64,000 nucleotides of DNA from assembly GCA_963578605.1 (NCBI GenBank), contig CAUZEA010000008.1, forward strand, positions 30,066-94,065, written 5' to 3'. Position 1 is the first letter of the stretch, and each line of letters opens with the position of its first letter. Below, piece after piece: positions 18,776 to 27,835 of the stretch. The notes under the pieces are model-generated. The model searched no databases. It was not told the origin of the DNA and was given only the letters and a program-made list of their open reading frames with translations. Source of the DNA: JAKVCB01 sp963578605. Lineage in GTDB: Bacteria > Planctomycetota > Planctomycetia > Pirellulales > Lacipirellulaceae. Both the position numbers and the translations under genes were made by a program.

Positions 18776-19549
18776 CTAATACTGAAAATGGCGGATTTTT
18801 TCGCCCTTTTCGCCAATCTCGGTCAGGGCATCGATGCCAATCTGAAGGTGGACGTCCGACCAATCCCGCGTGACTTTGGCATCGCTTTTGGAAGTTTTGA
18901 CTCCCTCCGGGGTGAGCGGCTTGTCGGAGACCAACAGCAAAGCGCCGCGAGAAATCTGGTTTTTATGCCCGACCACAAAGATCGTGGCCGTCTCCATGTC
19001 GATCGCAATGGGGGAGTACCCTTTGAGTTGGTCGCGGAAAGCAGTGTCGTGTTCCCACACTCGACGATTCGTGGTGTATACCACTCCGGTCCGGTATTCC
19101 AGGCCTTGGTTGACCAGTTTTTGCGAGACAAACTTGTGCAACTTAAAGGAAGGCAAGGCGGGAACCAACGGATGGACATAGTCGTCGGAGGTTCCCTCAC
19201 CGCGGATCGCACCGATGGGCAGGATGAAATGGCCGATTTCTGTCGATTCTTTCAGACTTCCACATTTGCCAAGCAAGAGCACGCCCTTGGGTTGATAAGC
19301 GGTTAACAGGTCCATGATGGTTGCCGCGTTGGGCGAGCCCATACCAAAGCAAATCATGGTGAGCCCGTCCGAGTTGGTCGCAGCCTGCATGGGGCAGTCA
19401 TCGCCGTAGATTTCGCAACCAAACTGCCTTGAAAACCGGTTCAAATAGTCGCGAAAGTTTGTCAGCAGAACCCAGTTGCCAAACTCGTCCAGAGGCATGC
19501 CCGTGTAACGGGTGAGCCAATCCACAGCGATTTGGAGTTTTGTGACCAT
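18776..19549 (-). CDS. amn: AMP nucleosidase-like enzyme (short form)
   Basis: 257 aa, phosphorylase/nucleosidase superfamily. Segments MICFGMGSPNAATIMDLL, VLLLGKCGSL, IGAIRGEGTSDDY, AIDMETATIFVVG and LLLVSDKPLTPEGVKT match the catalytic half of AMP nucleosidases, which hydrolyse AMP to adenine and ribose-5-phosphate. The N-terminal regulatory domain of the 484-aa E. coli enzyme is absent, as in short forms from other phyla. Adenine release would fit the purine salvage theme. Related nucleosidase specificities cannot be excluded. Confidence 0.85.
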   Translation of the reverse strand: MVTKLQIAVDWLTRYTGMPLDEFGNWVLLTNFRDYLNRFSRQFGCEIYGDDCPMQAATNSDGLTMICFGMGSPNAATIMDLLTAYQPKGVLLLGKCGSLKESTEIGHFILPIGAIRGEGTSDDYVHPLVPALPSFKLHKFVSQKLVNQGLEYRTGVVYTTNRRVWEHDTAFRDQLKGYSPIAIDMETATIFVVGHKNQISRGALLLVSDKPLTPEGVKTSKSDAKVTRDWSDVHLQIGIDALTEIGEKGEKIRHFQY

Positions 19550-19862
19550 CGGGGAGGTCGTCGGTCGGGCCGGTTGGTGTTACGCGGGTTGCCAGGTCAA
19601 CAGCTTGTTATTGCAGGCACAAGTTGTGGATCGTGCTTTGGTTGGTCTTGAGCTGTTTTTCTTAAGCAGTGGACAACCGCATTAATGTAACGTCTCAGCC
19701 AGAGTTCTCCAACGGTTGGTCTCGGTCGGCGGGGTTCAGGTGGCATCCAGGGGTCGAACAAACGCACCCAACCCAAGAGGTGGCCACCCGCCGAACGGGT
19801 CTCAACGAGGTCTCTTCTCAGCGTTTCCAGATCGACGTTTCCAGGTCGGCGAGTCGCGACGG

Positions 19863-20381
19863 CTATTGCTGGCCAGTTGCCGACGGGTCCGCAGGTTTGC
19901 CGGCAGTTCGGTCACGGTTCTTGGCCAGTTCGGCCAGAGCGGGCCGGATTTTGAGGACAAACTTCTTGGGATCGGCAAAGCCTTCAATCCTGGTGATCAA
20001 GTCACCATTCGGGGCGATCAAGAGTGTTGTGGGGAAGGCACGAACCCCTAACTGCTCAACGAGTTTGGGGTTTTGCTCCTTCTTGATCTTGGCGGTTACA
20101 AAAAGCTCCCGAACGCTGGCCAGGATCTGCGGGTGGACGTAGGTTTCTACCTCCATCTTGTTGCAAAAATAACAGTTATTGGTCGATACGAACAGCAACA
20201 GGGGCCGTTGTGATTGTTGGACGGCTGTCCAGGCCTGGTCGACGTCGGTGTACGTAAAAATCTTGGTGTCGGCAGCGGTGGGTGTGACTGGCACTGCTGT
20301 TTGGGGTTGCGCCGAGCCATTTTGGGCAGTCAGACAGGCAAAGCTGGCGACTAGCGTGAGCCGTTTCAAAAAACGGAGCAT
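19863..20381 (-). CDS. Exported thioredoxin-fold protein
   Basis: 172 aa. Signal peptide MLRFLKRLTLVASFACLTAQ, then a thioredoxin fold with redox motif CYFC at residues 70-73 and the cis-Pro segment RAFPTTLLIAPNG. The hydrophobic strand LLLFVSTNN before CxxC and the charged tail without further domains indicate a small periplasmic disulfide or reductase protein. Start ATG 20381 is chosen for the signal peptide; the frame is open upstream to 20585 with no similarity. Confidence 0.85.
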   Translation of the reverse strand: MLRFLKRLTLVASFACLTAQNGSAQPQTAVPVTPTAADTKIFTYTDVDQAWTAVQQSQRPLLLFVSTNNCYFCNKMEVETYVHPQILASVRELFVTAKIKKEQNPKLVEQLGVRAFPTTLLIAPNGDLITRIEGFADPKKFVLKIRPALAELAKNRDRTAGKPADPSATGQQ

Positions 20382-20547
20382 TTTGAGGGTTCCTTTGGCG
20401 GGTCCAAGACGGTCGGCACTGGTTGTGGTATCGGCCGGACGTACCGCCAAGTCACGTGATTCTGCCAACATAAACAGGTGACGACAGGGTGCCGAGGGCT
20501 GAAGTTGGCTAACACAATACCCAAAGCACGCATTTAGCCTGCACTTC

Positions 20548-21120
20548 TCAAACCGCACATCCCGCTTCACGTGCTTTTTGCACACCGACGTACGAGGCGT
20601 GTGCTTTGAGCAGCGTTTGCCTGAAAGTTTCCGGTCGAGGCACCGCCTCGATGCGGAAGGTTTCGGTTTGGCCCTGGTAAAAGATGAGGTCGCCGGCGTG
20701 ATACCATGCTTGTCCCCAATGGGCCTCTGGTTTGATGGAATCGAAGCGGTCCAGGGTAATACTTTTGATTTCCCCGCCGAAGGGATGTTCCTGAATCAGC
20801 CGTCGGTTGGTCAAACGGTAATGCCAACAAAACCAGTTGGTAACGCCCATCAAGACAAAGGGGAACCGCGGTAAACGCATGAGGAGATAGAGCGGGACGG
20901 TAAGTGGCGCGGTGACGATGGCGAGAATCCAGCCGATGCGAATCGGTACGCCAAAAATGGGCTCCTGAAAGCCGAGTCGCCAGGAATAGATCGCCCCCAA
21001 TAGCTGGCCAATTCGGAGCGGCCCAACGTGCAGGCTGGCCATCGATGGCCAAACGACCATTGTCGTCACTTCCTTGATTTGGGACGGGGCAACGCCCGCG
21101 ATCGGTTGATGGGTAGCCAT
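20548..21120 (-). CDS. Membrane protein with bacterial PH (DUF304-like) domain
   Basis: 190 aa. Two hydrophobic segments (WILAIVTAPLTVPLYLLM and FPFVLMGVTNWFCW) precede a strand-rich domain beginning HYRLTNRRLI, with GGEIKSITLDRFDSI, the typical bacterial PH-domain pattern. C-terminal YHAGDLIFY and FRIEAVPRPETFRQTL complete the domain. Function unknown. MATHQPIAG at 21120 is preferred; an alternative ATG lies at 21132. Confidence 0.75.
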   Translation of the reverse strand: MATHQPIAGVAPSQIKEVTTMVVWPSMASLHVGPLRIGQLLGAIYSWRLGFQEPIFGVPIRIGWILAIVTAPLTVPLYLLMRLPRFPFVLMGVTNWFCWHYRLTNRRLIQEHPFGGEIKSITLDRFDSIKPEAHWGQAWYHAGDLIFYQGQTETFRIEAVPRPETFRQTLLKAHASYVGVQKAREAGCAV

Positions 21121-21257
21121 GGGGCAATTCAAGTCGGCGGGGTGTGGGATCCGAGGTCGCTGCTGGAGTGTTGGAGGAGGCGATCCCGCTTACAGCGAAC
21201 GTTAACAGACCGCAACCCGTTTGGCTAGGTCTGTCCAAAACGACTAAGCTGGTCAGC

Positions 21258-21773
21258 ATGTGCCCGCCCCATCCTGCCGCCCTGTCGGCCGAGAAACTTC
21301 TAGCCGCTTGTGATACCCGTCGCCTGCGACGGAGTGGTCCCGGTGGCCAGCACCGCAACAAAGTTGAGACAGCGGTGGTCCTCACTCACCGCCCGACCGG
21401 TATTTCGGCGCAGGCAAGTGAGCGGCGTAGCCAGTCAGCCAATCAACGTCGGGCCCTGTTCCGTCTACGAATCGAACTTGCCCTACACGTCCGCCGTCCC
21501 CTTGACACAACCGAGCAGGGCCACCCCAGCGGGCGGTGGCAAACTCGGATTCGTGGCGGGCGGATCTCCGTCAACACGGGTCACGAAGATTTTCCTGCGC
21601 TGGTTGCTGAAGCCTTGGATATTCTCGACGCAGCGGAGTTTGATTTTTCAGCGGCGGCCCGCCAACTCCAAGTGACATCCTCGCAACTCGGCAAATTCTT
21701 GAAACTGGAGCCAGTGGTCTGGCAACTGGTCAGTGCCGAGCGGCAAAAGCGTGGCTTGCGGCCCCTCAAGTAA
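21258..21773 (+). CDS. Peptide chain release factor-like protein (GGQ domain only)
   Basis: 171 aa. Contains the class-I release factor catalytic motif in RRSGPGGQHRNKVETAV (GGQ at residues 29-31) but has no codon-recognition domain. It thus belongs with the ArfB/ICT1-like or planctomycete release-factor-like group that may hydrolyse peptidyl-tRNA on stalled ribosomes. The C-terminus (LVSAERQKRGLRPLK) is only weakly basic compared with the long Lys/Arg tail of ArfB. ATG 21258 chosen; the frame extends upstream to 21144. Confidence 0.85.
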   Translation: MCPPHPAALSAEKLLAACDTRRLRRSGPGGQHRNKVETAVVLTHRPTGISAQASERRSQSANQRRALFRLRIELALHVRRPLDTTEQGHPSGRWQTRIRGGRISVNTGHEDFPALVAEALDILDAAEFDFSAAARQLQVTSSQLGKFLKLEPVVWQLVSAERQKRGLRPLK

Positions 21774-21947
21774 CCCTTTTGGACCGGTTCGCTTCCAGGG
21801 GCTCTTGTGTTGCGTTGACCGGCGCACCGCACGTAGAATCGTGCCAGGATTGGTCAATATTTGCAACCAAACCAGAAGGCGACGTCGAAACGGTTGTGCC
21901 GCGGATCTTCCGCAGCGTCTCCCTGCCAGCGTGTGGTCTTATTCCTT

Positions 21948-22634
21948 ATGCACATCTGCTTGTTTGATATTGATGGAACCATTCTCCTCACGGGCGGTGC
22001 CGGCATGGAGGCATTTCGCCGCACCTTTGCCGAAGAGTTTGGTGTTGACTCAATCAGCGGCGACGTCTCATTTGCGGGTCGTAGCGACCGGGCGATTGCA
22101 ACCGACCTCTTCCACGCGCATGGCATCGATCCGTCACTCGAGAACTGGGAGCGGTTTTGTACCGGCTATATCACCCGTGTCGATGAGGAGCTGCCGCGGC
22201 ATGAAGGAACCGTTTTGCATGGTGTCGAAGCGTTGCTGTCCGAATTGACGCTCCGCGACGACGTGTTAATCGGACTGCTGACGGGTAATGTTCGCGAAAC
22301 CGCTTGCAGAAAGCTCAGTCACCACGACTTGTGGCACCTGTTTGCGTTTGGAGGGTTTGGCGACCATCACTTCGATCGCAACCTGATCGCGGCCGAGGCT
22401 CTCGCCGCGGCAGTGGAGCATGCGGCTGCGGAGGGGGTCCAGCGCGAGTCGCTCGGTACGGTTCTGGTTTTCGGCGACACGCTTAATGACATTCGTTGTG
22501 CCCGCTCGATTGGGGCCAAAGTGGTGGCCGTGTCGACCGGTCAAAGCAGTGCCGAAGTGCTCCAGCAAGGAAAGCCCGATTTGCTACTCGAAACGCTGGA
22601 GCGGACCGAGCGAATTTTGCAGTTGCTGTCGTAG
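21948..22634 (+). CDS. HAD family hydrolase (phosphatase)
   Basis: 228 aa. Motif I LFDIDGTILLTGG (nucleophile Asp7, acid Asp9), a helical cap domain with FAGRSDRAIATDLF, motif II GLLTGN near residue 105, and motif IV VLVFGDTLNDIRCA. Phosphoglycolate-phosphatase/PGMB-like subgroup; substrate not predictable. Start MHICLFDIDG at 21948 is typical; the frame opens upstream to 21861. A separate promoter is likely because the gap to the previous gene is 174 bp. Confidence 0.88.
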   Translation: MHICLFDIDGTILLTGGAGMEAFRRTFAEEFGVDSISGDVSFAGRSDRAIATDLFHAHGIDPSLENWERFCTGYITRVDEELPRHEGTVLHGVEALLSELTLRDDVLIGLLTGNVRETACRKLSHHDLWHLFAFGGFGDHHFDRNLIAAEALAAAVEHAAAEGVQRESLGTVLVFGDTLNDIRCARSIGAKVVAVSTGQSSAEVLQQGKPDLLLETLERTERILQLLS

Positions 22635-22757
22635 CTGACGCCAGCGCAGCGATTATCGATGGAATTGGCTCCTGGTCCCCTCCAGATGACGAACTGTTCG
22701 TGGTGCCCCGCGCGATCGCACCTGTTGTCAACTCGCGGCATGTTTTACCATGACGTC

Positions 22758-24500
22758 ATGAACAATCAGGCGATTGCCGCGGTTCTTGAGCAGGTTGCCG
22801 ACCTGCTCGAATTTCAGAATTCCAACCCGTTCCGAGTGCGGGCGTATCGTGGTGCGGCGCGACGCATCCAGGATTTTCCCGAACCGCTCTCGGTTATCGT
22901 GGCCGATGGAGAACGCCACTTGACCGACCTGGACGGTATTGGCAAAGAGATGGCGGCCAAAATCGTCGAACTCCTGCAGACAGGAAAGTTGTCTCTGCTC
23001 GAGGAGTTGCGGGAACAAGTTCCCGATGAAGTTTTCGCGTTGCTGCGGATTCCTGGCTTGGGGCCCAAAAAAGCTGCCGTACTTTACAAGGAACTTGGCA
23101 TCGCCTCACTGGAGATGCTCCGCGCGGCGTGCGAAGCTCAGCAAGTCCGCACGCTGAAAGGATTTGGGGCCAAGACCGAAGAAACAATCCTCGCGGGTAT
23201 CCCACTGGCCGAGCAGGCGGGAAAACGTATCTACTGGGCAGAGGCCGACAATATCGCACGACAGTTACTGGAACACATCCGTGGTGAAAAGAATATCGGT
23301 AAAATTGAATTTGCCGGGAGCTACCGTCGGGGACGCGAAACGGTTGGCGATCTTGATTTATTGGTCGATGCCAGTCCCAGTGGACCGGTGATGGATCGAT
23401 TGGCTGAGTTTGACGGTGTGACCGATATCCTTGCCCGCGGCGGGACAAAAATGTCGGTGCGGCTGGAAAGTGGTTTGCAAATCGATCTCCGCGTCGTACC
23501 GGCCGAGTCGTTTGGTGCCGCCTTGCAGTACTTCACTGGCTCCAAGGACCACAACGTCGTGCTCCGGGGAATGGCGAAAGAGCGTGGGCTGAAGATTAAC
23601 GAGTACGGCGTTTATCGGGTCGACAAAGACCAGCCCGATGTCGACGGCGAGTCACTTGCCGGGCGAACCGAGGAAGACGTTTATGCGGTTCTGGAACTTC
23701 CTTGTTTTCCTCCGGAGATTCGCGAGGCACGGCAGGAGTTTCGTTGGGCCAAGGAGGGAAAGCTTCCGGAACTGATCGAGTTGGATGATATCGTCGGCGA
23801 TTTGCACATGCATACGACCGCAACCGACGGGAAAGCGACCTTGCGGGAAATGGCCGCTGCTGCCCGTGACCGCGGCTTGCACTACATCGCGATTACCGAC
23901 CATTCCAAGCGGGTTTCCATGGCTCGAGGTCTTGATGAAAAGCGGCTTCGCAGGCAGTGGAAGGAAGTCGATCAGCTGAATGACGAACTGGACGATCTTC
24001 TCGTGCTCAAAGGAGTCGAGTGCGATGTCCTTGAGAAAGGTGGGATGGATTTACCAGACGGTGTTCTCGCCGAGGCCGACTGGGTTGTCGCCAGCCTGCA
24101 TTACGGACAGAACCAGCCACGCGCCCAGATTATGGCGAGATTGCTGGAAGCGATCGAGCATCCCCATGTATCGATCATTGGGCACCCGACGGGACGTTTG
24201 ATCAATCGTCGTGAGCCGTATGACGTCGATATGGAGCAAATCATTGTGGCTGCTGCCGAGCAGGGAAAGTTGCTGGAGTTGAACGCGAATCCCGCCCGGC
24301 TTGATCTGAACGACGTACACCTGGCAGCAGCCAGCCGTCACCACGTTCCCGTGGTCATCAGTACCGATGCGCACTCGGTCGCTGGCCTGGACGTCATGCG
24401 CTACGGTGTGCTGCAAGCACGGCGGGCAGGGCTTACCAGAAATGACGTTGCCAACACGCTACCCTGGGAGCAGGTTTGCAGGCTGATTGGCAATTTGTAA
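22758..24500 (+). CDS. polX: DNA polymerase X family with PHP domain
   Basis: 580 aa, standard bacterial PolX length. Order: helix-hairpin-helix region (DLDGIGKEMAAKIVE, IPGLGPKKAAVLY), polymerase beta-like palm with GSYRRGRETVGDLDLLV (Asp198, Asp200) and Asp243, then a PHP domain from about residue 345 with DLHMHTTATDGKA (His350, His352), GVECDVL and the C-terminal ISTDAHSV. Gap-filling polymerase with 3'-5' exonuclease/AP-site activity in base-excision and end repair. ATG 22758 chosen by family start; a longer frame begins at 22659. Confidence 0.95.
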   Translation: MNNQAIAAVLEQVADLLEFQNSNPFRVRAYRGAARRIQDFPEPLSVIVADGERHLTDLDGIGKEMAAKIVELLQTGKLSLLEELREQVPDEVFALLRIPGLGPKKAAVLYKELGIASLEMLRAACEAQQVRTLKGFGAKTEETILAGIPLAEQAGKRIYWAEADNIARQLLEHIRGEKNIGKIEFAGSYRRGRETVGDLDLLVDASPSGPVMDRLAEFDGVTDILARGGTKMSVRLESGLQIDLRVVPAESFGAALQYFTGSKDHNVVLRGMAKERGLKINEYGVYRVDKDQPDVDGESLAGRTEEDVYAVLELPCFPPEIREARQEFRWAKEGKLPELIELDDIVGDLHMHTTATDGKATLREMAAAARDRGLHYIAITDHSKRVSMARGLDEKRLRRQWKEVDQLNDELDDLLVLKGVECDVLEKGGMDLPDGVLAEADWVVASLHYGQNQPRAQIMARLLEAIEHPHVSIIGHPTGRLINRREPYDVDMEQIIVAAAEQGKLLELNANPARLDLNDVHLAAASRHHVPVVISTDAHSVAGLDVMRYGVLQARRAGLTRNDVANTLPWEQVCRLIGNL

Positions 24501-24563
24501 GAGTACCTGGTGCAGGGCTGCTTTGCCGACAGTTGGGGACGACGGCTGAGGGTGTTCGATAGC

Positions 24564-25565
24564 CTACCAACTGCCAAATTGGATTTTTTGGGTCAGCGTA
24601 TCCTTGCCGCGGGCAATCTGCAGAGTCACTTCGTCCCCTGCATAATGTTTGCTGATTAACGAAGTGAGATGCTGGAAGTTGCCAACGTCCTGGCCGTCGA
24701 GCTGCTCGATAATGTCACCTGGGAGAAGTCCGGCGGCGGCGGCGGCTGTGTTGGGGCGTACGCTGCCGACAATTGCTTTGGGCCCGTTCTGTTGACTCGT
24801 GATCCCCAACAGCGCACCACGGCGAAAATCGACAAACGGAACCTTCGCGAGTTGATGCTTAAGGTCGGTGACTTGTTCGTCGCTTAATTTCACCCCGTAG
24901 ATGAGCAACTGTTGCAAGTAGGGCATCTTGGAGAGTTTGGCAATTCCCGTTGGCGTGACGTCGGCACCGCGGATGAAAACGACCCGGATATCACGCACGG
25001 CAGCAACGTCTTTCAGTCCTTCATCGCCACCCCGCCACTCTTTATCCAGTACGATTTGCCTTTCCCGGGTTCGGCCGAATACCTCGTCGGCCCCTGGTTC
25101 CATGATCTTCGCACCTTGTGCCAGGATGCGGGTCACCGCTCGCCGATGCTTGATTTCAGCCAGTGCCAACAGCGAACGGGCAACAAGCAAGGGGCGATCT
25201 TCAACTTGCGCCAAGTGCGTGTGCGCTTCCCATTGCACGTTTTCATCATCATCTCCGGCACCTTGTTGCAGGGCCCAAATAGCGCGGTCAGCCGGTTCGG
25301 GTTTGTCCCCATTTGCCACCTCAAGTAGCACATCAAAAGCTGCAGCACCGGCCGCAACCAGTTTTTGCGTCGCTTCTTCACGTGTGAGGTACCGGTCGCT
25401 GTCGAGTTGCTCAATCCAGCGGACGATTTCACCCGCTGCCGGTGACACATCCGTCGAACCAGATTCGGAACTGCTGGGCGCTGGACTCTGGGCAACAGCT
25501 TGTGCCAAGATGGCTACAGGCGGCTGTACCAGCACGATCCCAACGACTAACATCCAGGTTTGCAT
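24564..25565 (-). CDS. Exported protein with HEAT-like region and C-terminal PDZ domain
   Basis: 333 aa. Signal peptide at the N-terminus (MQTWMLVVGIVLVQPPVAIL...AQA). Residues about 45-150 hold helical pairs resembling HEAT repeats (EIVRWIEQLDSDRYLTREEA, LLEVANGDKP), then a possible leucine-rich segment (MPYLQQLLIYGVKLSDEQ) and a PDZ domain (GALLGITSQQN... GLLPGDIIEQLDGQDV) ending at the C-terminus. The combination is common in planctomycete periplasmic proteins. Shares a 113-bp divergent promoter region with the next gene. Confidence 0.8.
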   Translation of the reverse strand: MQTWMLVVGIVLVQPPVAILAQAVAQSPAPSSSESGSTDVSPAAGEIVRWIEQLDSDRYLTREEATQKLVAAGAAAFDVLLEVANGDKPEPADRAIWALQQGAGDDDENVQWEAHTHLAQVEDRPLLVARSLLALAEIKHRRAVTRILAQGAKIMEPGADEVFGRTRERQIVLDKEWRGGDEGLKDVAAVRDIRVVFIRGADVTPTGIAKLSKMPYLQQLLIYGVKLSDEQVTDLKHQLAKVPFVDFRRGALLGITSQQNGPKAIVGSVRPNTAAAAAGLLPGDIIEQLDGQDVGNFQHLTSLISKHYAGDEVTLQIARGKDTLTQKIQFGSW

Positions 25566-25678
25566 CTTGTAACACCGTGACGATTTGGAGATTGAAGGAC
25601 CAATACCACTGCACACTTGCATTATCCAATGGTTACCCCCGGTCGGCAACCGCTGTCGAAAGTTATCTTTAAACTGCC

Positions 25679-26920
25679 ATGAATCTCGCAATTCTAGGAA
25701 CCGATTCCACCGTCCTCGTTTTTATCGAAGCCGCAATATCGCTCGGACACCAGGTCGTTTGGCTCGGCGATGTGCGGCCTGAGAACGCGGTTGCCCTGCA
25801 TCATCTCTTCCCGGCCCTGACTCCTGAGCCCAACTGGGAAGTCGTACTCGATCATGCGCTGGCTGACGCTGTGATTGTTGGTCAAGGGACTCAGCCCGAA
25901 AACGAACGATTCGAGCGGGTCAAACGGTTGGTGGCAGACGGCATTGCCACAGTCGTTACCTTTCCGTTCAGTACGTCGGTGTTGCCCTATTACGAACTCG
26001 ATATGGTTCGTCGCGACGTGGGTGGAATATTGCTGGTTCTGGGGCCATGGACTCAAGCACCTCCACTGCGGCAACTGGCCGACTTGATTACAGATGGTCA
26101 TGGTGACATCGGTCAGATTCGCAGCATCTCCTGGGTTCGGCAGCTTGCCACTTCCGGCCGCGTGGTGGTTTTGGAAGCGCTGGCAGCCGATGCCGAGGCA
26201 ATTCTCGGTCTCGTTGGCAACATCACCAAGGTCAGTGCCTTTGGACCAGCCCACGACAGTGACGATCTTTCCGGACTAAGCGTGCAGTTGCAGGGAGCGC
26301 CCAAAATCCCCGTGCACTGGTCAGCGGCCAGGGCCGATGGAGAAATCACCGCGCTGCTTACCTTGGTTGGCGACAAGGGACGGCTTGAAGTCGCGATTCC
26401 TCATCCCGCAATTGCCGGGAACGAAGCAAACGCAGATCCGTGGGTCCTGAAAAATGTTGCAGACCCTGACGTTCCCGTAAAGCATCTTGCCAGTCATAAC
26501 GGGCCGCTGCAAACATGTGCCCGACTTGATCAAGCAGTTCACGAGCAATCGCCTACGACAGGGGAGGCGGACTGGGATCAGGCAGTCAAGGCAGTGGAGA
26601 TTGTCGACGCGGTTCAGTTCAGCTTGCAGCGTGGGCGGACTATTGATGTCCATCATCAGCAACTCACTGAGCAACTTGCCTTTCGGGGCATGATGTCAAT
26701 ATTTGGTTGCGGACTGTTACTCTTGGGACTTTTGATCTTGCTGGCGGCGGGTGTGCTGGGTGACACATTTTATCCGCCACTTTTTGCCTGGTGGCCCGTG
26801 GGACTGGCTGTTTTGCTCGTGCTGTTCCTGCTCTTGCAACTCGTGCCACATACCAGGGGAGGCTCAACCAGGCAGCATGTTGAAAACGCCGGCCAGGAAG
26901 ATGGTGGAGGTGGCGATTAA
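25679..26920 (+). CDS. Gfo/Idh/MocA-like oxidoreductase domain with two C-terminal membrane helices
   Basis: 413 aa. The N-terminus (MNLAILGTDSTVLVFIEAAISLGHQVV) resembles a Rossmann dinucleotide fold, and the layout of the next 300 residues resembles Gfo/Idh/MocA proteins, but the usual catalytic EKP motif is not visible (TFPFSTSVLPYYELD at that place). Two hydrophobic helices follow near residues 341-362 and 371-392, then a charged Gly-rich tail. It may be a non-catalytic, membrane-tethered relative. Function unknown. Confidence 0.65.
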   Translation: MNLAILGTDSTVLVFIEAAISLGHQVVWLGDVRPENAVALHHLFPALTPEPNWEVVLDHALADAVIVGQGTQPENERFERVKRLVADGIATVVTFPFSTSVLPYYELDMVRRDVGGILLVLGPWTQAPPLRQLADLITDGHGDIGQIRSISWVRQLATSGRVVVLEALAADAEAILGLVGNITKVSAFGPAHDSDDLSGLSVQLQGAPKIPVHWSAARADGEITALLTLVGDKGRLEVAIPHPAIAGNEANADPWVLKNVADPDVPVKHLASHNGPLQTCARLDQAVHEQSPTTGEADWDQAVKAVEIVDAVQFSLQRGRTIDVHHQQLTEQLAFRGMMSIFGCGLLLLGLLILLAAGVLGDTFYPPLFAWWPVGLAVLLVLFLLLQLVPHTRGGSTRQHVENAGQEDGGGGD

Positions 26921-27835
26921 CAACGGTTTGGCCCTTAGATTCAACGGCTTGCATGACTTGTCCCACCCTTCGCTATGTCGGGCACCGACCGCATGGGCGC
27001 GGCTGCAAACAAGTCGATTGGAATTCACTTGTCGCACAAAACAAAAACACCGTACGGTACGAAACAGGTTAACTTCGCGTAGCCGTTCTGGGTGTCAATG
27101 ACGGGATTCTTTCGACCGCCAGTATGGTTCTCGGGTTTACTTTTGCCAATGCAACCCGCCGGAGCCATCGAGCCGGAGCCACCAACCCGGAGTCATCGCG
27201 CAGCAATGTCAGCCGGCTTGGTAGTCGAGGCGATTGATCGCCACTTGAATCTTGCCCTGGTGCCCCGTTTCCCTGGGAAGTCTTGCTCGGGTGGTCCCAA
27301 CGTGACGGTTGCCAGGTTCGAGTGGGGGGCCGAGTTGCTGGTTATTTGGGAGAGTTTTCAGATTGGGTCAAAGATCTTGATTGCCGCGGTCCGACAAACC
27401 GCTTGCGCAGAAAATGCGCGCGTTGGGAATCCTGGTCAGGTGCCAGCAAAATTCGCGGAATCTTCTGTCGTCTGAGTGGGCACCGCGGTGCTTGCATTCT
27501 GACCAATGACCGGCTGTTCGCACCACTGCGGCAGGCAATGGGCCACAAAGCAAGGCATTTATGCAAGAGTCGCCCCCGAATCGTGTTGGTCTGTCCCGAC
27601 ACGTCCCGGTTTTGCATCGCAGCCGGAGGTGTTTGGTGGGGGAACTATTTTGGGGGTCGGGCCGTGTGAAGTTGGGTGAGCTATGACGCCGCGGGATTGT
27701 AGGGCTTAAGACGTTGGCAAGGAAAAGCCGATTTCTGGTTGCGTGTCTCCAAGCCAGGCACGCCAGATTCCCGGCTAGCTTGAGTTTAGTTGGAAGTTTG
27801 GCGCGGCTACCTATCTCCCCGCGACGACCCACGCC
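26921..27835. other. 915-bp stretch without a convincing gene
   Basis: Open frames on both strands here (for example plus 27092-27475 and plus 27283-27669) show no recognisable domain, no good ribosome-binding site and high Trp/Cys content. Imperfect repeats around GCCGGAGCCA occur near 27160-27200. A decayed gene is possible. The last part presumably holds the promoter of the HtrA gene. Confidence 0.4.

Noticed and set aside
27092..27669. Two overlapping plus-strand frames in the gap before the HtrA gene
   Set aside because: Different frames compete, unusual composition, no domain or initiation site; a decayed gene cannot be proved.
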